Notes under the pieces: model-generated
Database searches by the model: none
What the model was told of the DNA's origin: nothing
The model's input: only the letters and a program-made list of their open reading frames with translations
In this document: piece after piece, positions 23,822 through 33,974 of the stretch
Layout of the letters: each line of letters starts with the position of its first letter
Position numbering within the stretch: the stretch's first letter is position 1
Made by a program: the position numbers and the translations under genes
Assembly (NCBI GenBank): GCA_964016875.1
Contig: OZ024737.1
Location: forward strand, 35,465,683 to 35,529,682
DNA from: Fallopia convolvulus
Taxonomy: Eukaryota > Streptophyta > Magnoliopsida > Caryophyllales > Polygonaceae
Direction of reading: 5' to 3'
DNA length: 64,000 nt

Positions 23822-25092
23822 AATAATCCAAAAGGAAATTGCACACCAACACCGAGGATTGGAACCTCGTGTGCCATAGCAGTTGGCGAGGGTGTGCCTT
23901 GGAGACGGCGTCGCTCGGAGTCGGCACGGTGCATCGGCACCATGCAAGGGCATGGCACGGCGAGGACCTCGATCTTGAAGATCAAGGTTCGGTATGTTGG
24001 GGCGCGCATATGATTGAACTTGAGGTTCAAGTCACGATGTTTAAGGCGCGCCTAGGGTGGTGCAATGGCACGGTCAAAGCAGCGTGAGGCTAGCGACGCA
24101 CCATGGAGTGTGCGGTGGAGCTTGCGGCGCGCCTAGGGCATTGGCCCATGGCGCCGAGCACTAGTTGTGAAGCTAAGGTAAGATTTTGAGCTTTGTATTT
24201 GAGTCTTGTAGCTTTGTGCATGTTCTATTGTAAATTAGGAAGCTTCTCTAAGCTTGGTAGATGCTCTAAGCAAGAACCAAAACTTGAGTTTAGCTTGGCA
24301 CATAGCTATGTTTGCTAGAAAGAAGTATTCATGCTTCATACTAGCTTAGAGTCATCTCTAAGAGCTTGAACAAGCTCTAGACTCATTGTATAAGCTTTAT
24401 AAGAAGCTCATGTAGCTAAGGATTAGCTCATGGAAGCTCAATCTAGCTCACACTTGCTCAAGTTAGCTCAACAAGCTAGAAAGTCAGCTCAACGAGCTCA
24501 AACGCAGCTCAAGTCAACTCAACTAGCTGGATGCTAGCTCAACTAGCTAAGGAGTAGTGACACTAGCTAGGTACCTAGCTATGCTAACTAGGTGTGGGGC
24601 TATGTGGGCCGGCCCATGGGGCGCGCCTATGGGTTGTTGGGCCGTGTGCTTGGTGCATGGCATGGGCCTTGTGCCATGCGTGTTGGGCCATAGACTTGGG
24701 CCTTTTGGATTGGTTTTTTGTGCTTTCTCTTGGGCCAATTATAGGCTCGAATTAAAAGCCATTTGGAGTCCAAGGGGGATGTATCTAGACGCCCAATAAG
24801 ATGACAAGGAAAGAGAAAAGGGAAGTTGCAACAAACTCTCTACTTTCACTCTCGACCTTCCATTTCTCCAACCGAATGTAACCGCCATTGTGGGCTGTTA
24901 TTTGACAGAATTTTCACGCCTATTTAAGGGTGAAATGTCGGCCATTTGATGGTAATAAAGACACGGGAAAAATAGTCCCTTATTCCAAAAGAAATCGGTG
25001 AGAAAAACACAAGTAGTCAAGTAAGACCAGGCAGCGTTTTGAGTGGGAATTCAAGAGTGATTCAAACACGAACGTGGTGATCATGGATCGAT
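23822..25092. repeat. GC-rich, AGCT-dense segment with LTR-like right part
   Basis: Base composition changes abruptly from the AT-rich flanks. 23820-24170 and 24590-24720 are GC-rich with GGCGCGCC palindromes. 24170-24590 holds about 26 copies of AGCT. The right part carries promoter-like signals in order: TATTTAAGG (about 24930), AATAAAG (about 24955) and a following A-rich leader, as in the U3-R-U5 of a plant LTR. Near 23850 a B-box-like GGTTCCAATCC is seen on the minus strand. I could not find TG/CA ends with a target duplication, so whether it is a solo LTR is open. Confidence 0.4.
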
Positions 25093-25344
25093 CTTTTTTT
25101 ACAAATATTAAATTTAATAACATAGATTTTAAATTTCATTATATAATTTGTAGATATATATATATGAGTTTTTAACTTAAAAACTACGATTGTATTTAAT
25201 ATCTATTTTTATTCCATGTTTTATAAATTAAAAAAAACATATCGGGTATATATAGCGGGGATTCGAGGCGGATAGTACATTCCCCGTCCCCGCCCCATTT
25301 AAAATCGGGGATACAAATATGATCCCCATCCCCGCCCCGTTCCC

Positions 25345-25693
25345 TGTTGGGATTAAACTTGGTTTGGTAATTAGTTTTACTAATTAATTTTGTTTACTGA
25401 TGTTATGCAATTGTCATGGGTAGTTATTTAACTGTTTTCCAAAGCGGTTATTGGCGGTTGATAGTTATTAGTATATATATATGTCATGGGTTTGTAATAG
25501 ATGATCGGAACGAAGGTATTGTTCTGGGGTAATAACGGAGGGACGAAGTTAATGTCTCTCGTATAACACACATAAAGTAATTTGTGTGTTGATTGTAGGG
25601 ATCACATGTATAAGTGTAATTTACATGTGTTTATTTGGATAATTCTCCATATAGTGTTCATATGTTTGATTTATGGTTTGTGTAAATTTAACA
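25345..25693 (+). repeat. 5' LTR of the non-autonomous element
   Basis: 349 bp, TG...CA termini, containing a short TA run (about 25474-25482) that is 8 bp longer in the 3' LTR. Confidence 0.92.
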
Positions 25694-26387
25694 ATTGCTA
25701 TCAGAGCCCGAAACAAAGATCTTGTAGAAACCCGAAATTGATGAAGAATGTTGAGCACTATGGAGGAGTAGACGTGTGAAATGGAATCTTCTATTCCTAA
25801 TCATCATCCACCGCCAAGAAAGGTACGGTCCTTCTCTCGTCAAAGCAGTTGTGTTTGAAACTTCCCTAAGTAGGAGAGTCCAAACTGCTCCGATCAGAAA
25901 CGATTCGCTGTCGTCGCCGATCAGACAACGACGGAGGAGAAATTGGTAATCGTAGCTGATTCAAATCGGACAAAGAAACATACGAGCGCCGCCGCCAACA
26001 CACTTCCGTTGCACATCAGTATCAGAAAAACTCAAAACAAAGCAAGATCGGCGCTGGATGGGCGGTAAGGATCAACCCCTTCATGTGTCTAATTCTATTA
26101 AGCCTTTGGGTGACGGTGTTTTGGGGGAAAGTGTGCACCGTGATGACAACAACGCTTGGGATATATGAGTAGCAGAGCGGTGTTGTGGTGGTTGGATTGG
26201 GGAAGGTGCTCAAGTTAAACAACGATAAGAAGAAGAGAGGGGGAGCAGACATGAAGGACTGAAGGAGGAAGGTGGTCAAATTGAAAAAAGGGACCAACAA
26301 TCTCTCTGCAGCAGGAAACAAATTGATTTTGTGTGGTTTGATACTTTGATAGGAATAAAGATGTATTACCAAGTTTAAGGGGGTGAA

Positions 26388-26744
26388 TGTTGGGATTAAA
26401 CTTGGTTTGCTAATTAGTTTTACTAATTAATTTTGTTTACTGATGTTATGCAATTGTCATGGGTAGTTATTTAACTGTTTTCCAAAGCGGTTATTGGCGG
26501 TTGATAGTTATTAGTATATATATATATATATATGTCATGGGTTTGTAATAGATGATTGGAACGAAGGTATTGTTCCGGGGTTATAACGGAGGGACGAAGT
26601 TAATGTCTCTCGTATAACACACATAAAGTAATTTGTGTGTTGATTATAGGGATCACATGTATAAGTGTAATTTACATGTGTTTATTTGGATAATTCTCCA
26701 TATAGTGTTCATATGTTTGATTTCTGGTTTGTGTAAATTTAACA
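26388..26744 (+). repeat. 3' LTR of the non-autonomous element
   Basis: 357 bp, same termini as the 5' LTR, six substitutions relative to it. Confidence 0.92.
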
Positions 26745-26911
26745 TTCCCCGCTAAGTCGGGGAATCCCCGCGCCATTTAAAATCGGGGATACAAAAATGA
26801 TCCTCGTCCCCGCCCCGTTCTCCACTAAGTCGAGGAATCCCCGCCCCATTAAGGGCGGGTCCCTGTGGATCCCCGTACCCACGGGTTTTTGTGCATCCCT
26901 AATACTCATAC

Positions 26912-29100
26912 TATATATATATTCATGGCTAGAATAAATTTTATGCATAAATATAAGATATGATATAATTATATAGACTTTATTATATTACTAGAAATTT
27001 CCTAAGATTAAATATGCCTTGAAACTCCTCATGCTTAGCTTCCAATCTATCTCTATTATGTCCTTAGATAACCAAGCAATCTGCCTTTAGCAACTTGGAA
27101 ACCCTAAGCGTGTCTCTTGGGACCAACGAACATAAATTATGTGTTTTCTTCGCTTTATTTGTTCCTTAAAGCTTGGCATTTATTTGTTGCATTTCTCTCC
27201 TTAAAATTCAAATATAAAATACCTTCGAATGTAAACTATAACATTCATAAGATTTTTCATCCTCAAAACTTAACAGGGAACAATCAATTTCCAACAACTA
27301 TAAAAGTTAATTTATTTTTTATTTTTATAAAATCAATCACAATAATCTAATGTGTTCTAATACCTTCTTCCTTACCAGTATAACGTGGAAGTGCGAGAGT
27401 GATTACAGCTGTTTCCAAGCTTGGTGAGCTTCTTCAAAAAGGTGATACTTGAGCTCTTTGTGAATTGGTTTTGTTGATCATGTCATTAGTCAATGTTAAA
27501 TTAATTATAAAATAAATTAAGTTCAGGGCACTTGATGATTCTCCATCTATTTTTGTCCTGTTTGGTTACTTAAAAAAGTAAACAGGACTATAAGCACTCA
27601 TCTTAGACCATAAGCAAGGTTTTAGTAGTCGCAAATTAATTTACCACCACCAAATAATAATGTTCAACCCTAAACATTTGTCATCCATTTTGTCGAGTTA
27701 TCAGTTGAGGAATGATCGAGGACCGATGCCTCGCAGTTGTATCTTCAGAGGAATAGAATAGTGATGACACATCTCCGGATGAATTTGTGAAAATTATCAA
27801 ATGATATTTGATGGTTTAGGTTGGCTCTTCAACAATCGATCGAGTAGGCTAGTTAGTGTTTGTCAAAAAAAAAGAAATGCTTCAATGGTCTTCCTTCATG
27901 AGCCTTTTGAAGAATAACGTACTTATGAATAAAAGACGAGCACTTTAACATAGCTAATTGGGAAGAGGATTAATAGGACATATTTTGCGAGAAAGGGTGT
28001 CTACTACCACATCACCAAGCAGTTGAGGCTTATTAAAGCCTCGCGTTTCAGTGTAATGAAGTCCTTAGGTCAGAATAGACCTCGTGAAAAGTGAGCGAGT
28101 CGAAATTAATTAGGCCAGGCTTTGACTCAAAATATAGGCCGACAAGCATATATATATGGACAACTAATGGGTTTAGACAAGGTAAATGTGCCGAGTCTTT
28201 ATAAATTTGGATATTTTCCTTGTTCATATTTGCCCATGTTTATAGATGAACGAGGACGGTCTGGGTACATGGGTCAGCCTGGACTTGCCTGGGTCTAGGT
28301 CAAAGTCATATATTATTGCTACTCTTGAAAACCTGAACAAGTGCAAATCATATATCGAATTGCAAAATGAATCTTTCACCTCTAATCTTGGATACATCAC
28401 ATTCTACGTACGTACGTACTTCAAATATCTCGGTGAAATGTAAAAAGTGTAAAGAATAAAATATAACTTATGTACGTTGTTTAATTAATGGAAGGAGTAT
28501 CTTTAGGTGAAGCGTTATCCAAAGATTTAAAATTATTTGACTGGTGGTGACGTACTGACGGTAATGTGGAAAGCCGCGTTCACCGACGAAGATTCACTTG
28601 ATTGATTAATATAAATATAATGAAGCACCATTCAACTACTAATCACGTTTGACTCAACTCACCATACTTTACACTAGACAAATCAAGTTATTTATTGTTA
28701 AATTTGTGGGCTTTAAAAGGTACACTGAACCATTAACATGACCATATTCATAATTCATATAAAAAGAAAGTCCATCAACCATGAAAACAGCTGTAAAGCC
28801 CAAACTCACTAAGCTATATAAATTACACACCGGCATTATGCTTTAACCATCACCCATTCCATTCAAAGTACTTGCGTCGTGTTTGGGTAGCGTATATATT
28901 GGGAAATGTTAAATACAGTATATTACACGTAACAAACCACTTATTGTTTACTACTGTAGTTAACTGCAGATTAGAGTGTTATACGCCCTAGCTAGGGCTG
29001 GGCAAAATCGGCTCTGGACCATGATTGAATTTCTTTTCATAAGAAAAGAGATTAGGGTGGTCATTAATAAGTTAGTGGTCGTCCTATTGCATCCTGTCAG
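26912..29100. other. Intergenic DNA, nothing recognised
   Basis: About 2.2 kb of AT-rich sequence. Open frames are short and have no family resemblance. I see no element boundary or repeat worth naming. Confidence 0.6.
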
Positions 29101-29109
29101 ATGAGGGTA

Positions 29110-30130
29110 AACAAACCCGAGTCAACTGCAAGCGAGATAGAAGAGACGCGTCTAAAGGATCCAACGATGAAGTCCGTCACAGAATTGCACTCACGAAATA
29201 CATGAGAAATACTCCAATCCTGGAACCGGGCAAGCAAACAATGGATGTCCGATCGCAACAACTCAATCTCCTACGGGCAGCGCCAATCACTAAGACCGGC
29301 CTTAATCAGCTACAAATTATCGCCTTCAATCTGGATCCAGGGAATGCCACGACGAATGGCCTTGAGAAGTCCTTGGCGCAACGATGGTCTCGCAGATCAG
29401 AACAGATTGTCGACCAATCAGTCCTCCGTCAAAATGAATGGGGGAGCCATCAGAGTCCTTGAGGATGAACCCAAAAGAAGCTACACCATCCATACACTGC
29501 ACCATCAAAATTCAACTTAATGTAATCCCTTTTGGATTTTACCCACTTAGCAAGTTTTCTCCCTACTCCACCTCTCGCAATGTTAGTGCGAGAGCTGGGG
29601 GAATCAGAGGCTCATGCAAGTTTCCATTCTTTAACTTGGTTTCGAGTAAAATCGCTTAGGTTATCAGCATTATGCAAGTTTGTTCCGTTGCTGCTGTCAA
29701 AGACTGTCTTATTTCTATAGAACCATAGGCTCCACCAGGTGCTAGTGATGAGTTCCATTTCCTCTTTTGTTATCATTGTCTTGATTTCCTCCAGGACCTG
29801 GTGTGGTTTTTGTCGTCCGGGAATACTTGGTCGACAATCCAACATAGTTTTGGGCTTACGGAATTAAGGGTCGCCCTAGTAAGGGGGCATGAGAGTAAGA
29901 TGTGGTTTGAGTCTTCAACTTGGTTGTTACACGTTTCACAGCCTTGTGGTACCGGAATATGGTTAGAAACAAACCTGGTTTTGGTTGGTAGGTCGTTTCG
30001 TGCCACTTTTCATAGGAAATTCTTCATTTTAGGGGAGATGTTGAGCTTATTAATCCATTCTAGGTTAATTTTGGGTTAATTTTTGGATTGGTGAAGCCAC
30101 TACATGGTAGAATGGATAGAATATCAACCA
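29110..30130 (-). pseudogene. L1-type LINE remnant: zinc-binding and RNase H domains
   Basis: Read on the minus strand from 30130 down. First comes the reverse-transcriptase-associated zinc-binding region (WINKLNISPKMKNFLWK, DLPTKTR, then C-x2-C with CETCNNQVEDSNHILLSCPL, about 29775-30075). A linker follows (EMELITSTWWSLWFYRNK, 29700-29760), then an RNase H-like domain starting KLNFDGA (about 29520) and continuing GFILKDSDGSPIHFDGGLIG, IEGDN. This is the C-terminal half of a plant L1 ORF2. Frames change at least twice and stops interrupt the RNase H part. The reverse transcriptase and endonuclease are missing. Confidence 0.8.
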
Positions 30131-30470
30131 CTTTTACTTGGTTGTCAGTACAATCTATCCGAGATTTTATTAATGAGATTAATAATTTTGGTAATTTTTT
30201 CTAGGTTATTTGCAAATTAAGCACATTGCATTTTTGTCTCCTTGAAATGATGCATAACCAGTACGTGCGAAATAATGCAAGATCAACTGACAAAATAAAT
30301 AAATAATACTCCTACTCATTTATATCACAAATAATGCACATACAATTCAATAAAAGTGATGCATTAATAGACCAAACATTGGTCACCTTGGATATGATGC
30401 ATAATTAGAGCGGTCAAAACATGACCAATCTAACAAACTATTAGAGTATGTAATATGGTTTGCCATTTTG
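30131..30470. other. Intergenic gap between two LINE remnants
   Basis: AT-rich, with short stretches such as ATAATGCA repeated near 30250-30330. No gene seen. Confidence 0.6.
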
Positions 30471-30479
30471 ATGGTCATA

Positions 30480-33320
30480 GAAGGAGAGAGACAATAAACA
30501 ACAACAATAACAACAATTACCCAGTGGAGCTTCCCTTGCGGGAAATCTGGGGGGTCAAGAACTCAAGATGGGGGCGCCCCAGGCTTAACGCGTCAGGGGA
30601 GCGACCAAAAGACCCGACAGAACCACATAACAAGATAAAAAACAAGGCAACTTAAGGAAAACCGAAACAAAACAGAATAAAATGTAAAAAAACGTAAAAA
30701 CATAGCTCCGAAAACCTCAAGGCCCCCATCGGCCGATCTGTCCAGGTGACTAGTTGTCCACCACTCGAATCTTCTCCCTCCAACTATCCCTGCACAATGT
30801 CAGATCTGTCGAAATCCCCAATTGGCTGACATCCTACTCTATATTATCCTTCCAACACTTCTTCGGTCTTCCCCTCCCTCTACGTACGTCTCCGAGGACC
30901 AAGCTCTCAAACCTACGCACCGGTGCCTCAGGGCCCCACCTCTGAACATGTTCAAACCAGCGCAATCTTGATTCTCGCAGCTTATCCCCAATATTGGCCA
31001 CTCCCACCCTGCTTCTAATTACTTCGTTTATGATTTTGTCTAGTAGTGTGTGTTCTCTCATCCACCTTAGCATCCTCATCTCAGCTACCATCAATCTCTG
31101 TTCTTGTGCTTTCGTGGTGGGCCAATATTTTGCCCCATAAAGGAGGGCCAATCTGATCACTATTCTGTAAAACTTTCCCTTCAACCCAAGCAGTACCTTC
31201 TTGTCACACAGAACCCCTGATGCCGCCCTCCACTTCTGTCAACCCCTCTGGATCCGATGTGTGATTTCCTCATCTATACCCCCATTACTCTGTAAAACTG
31301 AACCCAAATACTTGAAACTCTCCTTCCTCGTTACGACTTCCCCTCCTAAAAGCACATCCTCATTGGAGCCTACATCCTGCCCAAACCTGAACTCCACATA
31401 TTCCATCTTGGTCCTACTCAGTCTGAAGCCCTTAGGCTCCAACTTCTCCATCCAACTTTCAAGCTTGCTGCTAACTCCGGCTTTTGACTTGTCCACTAAG
31501 ACAATATCATCTACAAATAGCATGCACCACGGGATCTCCCCTTGAATCTCCCTCGTCAGAACACATCGTAAAAAGGAAAGGACTTAAGGCTGAGCCTTGA
31601 TGTAGACCTGCCTCCACCTTAAAAAACTCAGTACCTGGGGTGCACACGCTAGTCATCCAGCTCTTGTACATATCTTTGACTACCCTAATATAAGTTCCAG
31701 ACACTTCCTTAGCTTCCAAACAATCCCAAATCAGCTCTCTTGGTACTTTGTCATACACTTTCTCTAAGTCGATGAAAACCATGTGCAGATTCTTCTTCCT
31801 CTCTTTGTACGCCTCTGTTAGCCTCCTCAGCAGGTGAATAGCCTCCATAGAAGACCTATCGGGCATAAAACCAAACTGGTTCTTTGACACTCTGACTAAC
31901 CTCCTCAACCTCATCTCAATAGCCTTATCCTAAATCTTAATTGTGTGGCTAAGCAGTTTGATATCCCTGTAGTTATTGCATTGTTCTACATCTCCCTTGT
32001 TCTTATATACCGGGATCAACTTGCATAGCCTCCACTCATCTAGCATCTTGGTTGTCTTGAAAATCACATTAAAGAGTGTTGCTAACCACTCAAGACCTCT
32101 CTCTCCCAAATACTTCCAAACTTCCGTTGGGATCTCATCCGGCCCTACTACTCTCCTGTTACTCATTTGGCGGACTACTCCTTTTATTTCCTCCCTGGAG
32201 AAACGTCTGTAAAAGCAAATGGGGTGCTCGCGGCTTTCTCGACCCGTCGAGTCGTGTCGTCTCTCCTCCATCTTGCAGCCTTCATTCAGAAGACCACCGA
32301 AGTACCTCTCCCACCGTTGTCTGGTTTGTAGGTCCTCCACTAGCACCCGTCCATCCTCATCTTTGATACATTTTACCCTATCAATATCTATACTATTCCT
32401 TTCCCTTGCTTTTTCCATTCTGTACAAGACCCGTTCCCCGCCCTTTTCGTCCAAGGCCTTATACAAATCCTCAAACGCTCTCTCTTTAGCGGTTGCCACT
32501 GCCTTCTTTGCCGTCTTGAGCTCCGCCAACCTCAACTCCCACTCTGGTTCTGCACTTCGTAACCAAGCTTTGTAGGCTATCTGTTTCTCCCTAACCTTCC
32601 CCTAAACCTCATCATTCCACCAGGCTGCCGCCCCTTTATGTCCAAAGGAGCCTCTCGATGTACCCAACACGCTACACGCTGCTCTACGAATACACTCCGC
32701 CATCTTGTCCCACATCTCATTGACATCGTTCCTCTCTTGCCAAGCACCCTTTGCATCCGCCTCTTCAAGGATCCTTTCTCGCAGGCCTTGCATGTTAGAT
32801 TTTGTGAGGCACCGCCACCTAATTTTCGGTTGAGGTACCGTGTTTGCCTTTTTCTTTTTACACGGCTTCTTCTAATCCAGGACCAATAACCTGTGTTGCA
32901 TCGACAGACCCTCAAAAGGAATGACTTTGCAGTTCTTCCACCTTCCTCTGTCTTCCCTTCTAGTCATAAAGAAGTCATTTTGGGTCTTTCCCAACGGGCT
33001 CTGAAAAGTAACTAGATGTTCATCTCTCTTCCTGAACCACAAGTTGACCACCAAACAATCAAAGGCAGTTGCGAAATCCAAGAGTGCTCGACCTCTCTCA
33101 TTTTTGTCGCCAATTCCCCAACCTCCATGTATCTCCTCGAACCTAAATTTGTCATTCCCGATGTTCCCATTGAAGTCCCCTCCAATCACCAACTGCTTTG
33201 TCGACGGTCGTCAGACTATCTAAGTCTTCCCAGAACTGTCTCTTTTCTTCTGAACTCAAGCCCCCATGCGGTGCATAAGCGCTGACTACATTCAAGATCC
33301 TCTCCCCTAAGACAATAAAA
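30480..33320 (-). pseudogene. RTE-clade LINE, 5'-truncated and decayed
   Basis: On the minus strand, in order: end of the apurinic endonuclease (VSAYAPHGG near 33270; VIGGDFNGNIG near 33180; NLWFRKR, TFQSP), a long linker (33000-32540), then reverse transcriptase. The latter shows GPDEIPTEVWKYLG (about 32110), LIPVYKNKGD, NQFGFMPDRSSMEAI (about 31860), MVFIDLEKVYDKVPRELIW, LHQGSALSPFLF and LFVDDIVLVD (about 31510). The C-terminal domain ends RGRGRPKKCW (about 30870). The catalytic FADD-type motif now reads FVDD. Several frameshifts and stops break it. The 3' end at about 30490-30520 is an (AAC)n-type microsatellite on the plus strand, the usual RTE tail. The 5' half of the endonuclease is missing. 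Confidence 0.88.
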
Positions 33321-33970
33321 AAATATTAAAAGTGAAGAGAGGGTGGAAATTGATGACCGGGTCATACCCATGACCAAAATAGGAGTTGGTCATTGAATGA
33401 CATAGTGCCATTTGTCACATGAGAAAGAAGAAAGAAAAAGAGAAAAGAAAAGAAATATTTTTTTAATATGATGATAAAAAAAATGTTCAACCATTGACAA
33501 TGCTTAACATGTCTTAAAATGGACCTCCAAACCAGTTTGATCCAAATCCGATTAGATTTGGTAAACCAATCTGCCAAGTTAACTCTTGTTTCAATGCATT
33601 ATATCATACTATATATTAAATATTATAAATTTACAGCACATTTTGTTATTAAATCAAGGAAGATGGTAAAAAAAATTTCCAATGGAGAGACAATACTCTC
33701 CATCCCTTCAGGGGGATTATTAAATAATAAAAATAGGATAATTAGTCAAGCAAATGGAGAATAATCTGACCCCCTAACATCAACAAGTAAAGAAATAACA
33801 TCCTCGATCAGGCGGGTCAAGTAATACATGAAAATCTAGACTAATTAAAAGAGTAAAGGAAGCAAGAAAATATGCCTATAATTAGCATCCTTGTAAATAT
33901 GACGGAACTAGACAACATAGTCTCATCTAAGTAAGCCTTGGCATTACACTACCAGGCTAAATAGGGGATG
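33321..33970. other. Intergenic DNA, nothing recognised
   Basis: AT-rich; includes the duplicated word GACCGGGTCATACCCATGACC near 33355 and purine-rich runs at 33420-33470. No gene seen. Confidence 0.55.
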
Positions 33971-33974
33971 ATAA

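Larger units (their letters stand above)
25345..26744 (+). mobile_element. Non-autonomous LTR retrotransposon (1.4 kb, TRIM/LARD-like)
   Basis: Two near-identical LTRs (25345-25693, 349 bp; 26388-26744, 357 bp) bound a 694-bp interior. TTCCC flanks the whole element (25340-25344 and 26745-26749). Just inside the 5' LTR, GCTATCAGAGCCC (25697-25709) resembles the initiator-Met tRNA primer site used by Copia elements. AAGGGGGTGAA just before the 3' LTR is the polypurine tract. LTRs start TGTTGG and end TTTAACA. I count six substitutions plus an 8-bp TA-run difference between LTRs, so the insertion is fairly young. The interior has no gag or pol; it must have been moved by an autonomous relative, probably Copia. 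Confidence 0.92.
25240..26905. repeat. GC-rich ~70-bp tandem repeat split by an LTR retrotransposon
   Basis: Units containing CCATTTAAAATCGGGGATAC followed by CCCGCCCCGTTC occur at 25290-25344 and again at 26745-26890. With the 1.4-kb LTR element and one target copy removed, the units fall into register about 70 bp apart. The right edge reads GGATCCCCGTACCCACGGG..TGTGCATCCCTA, typical of a widespread plant hAT-like GC-rich repeat, but I cannot delimit the ends. Confidence 0.6.

Noticed and set aside
23669..24087. Overlapping open frames in the GC-rich block
   Set aside because: Short, mutually overlapping in three frames and explained by GC content and lack of stops; no motif seen.
26022..26372. 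116-codon minus-strand frame inside the 1.4-kb LTR element
   Set aside because: Antisense to the element, no recognisable motif, and no promoter; most likely chance.
31201..33285. Several plus-strand open frames of 80-118 codons
   Set aside because: They are antisense shadows of the RTE LINE coding region.
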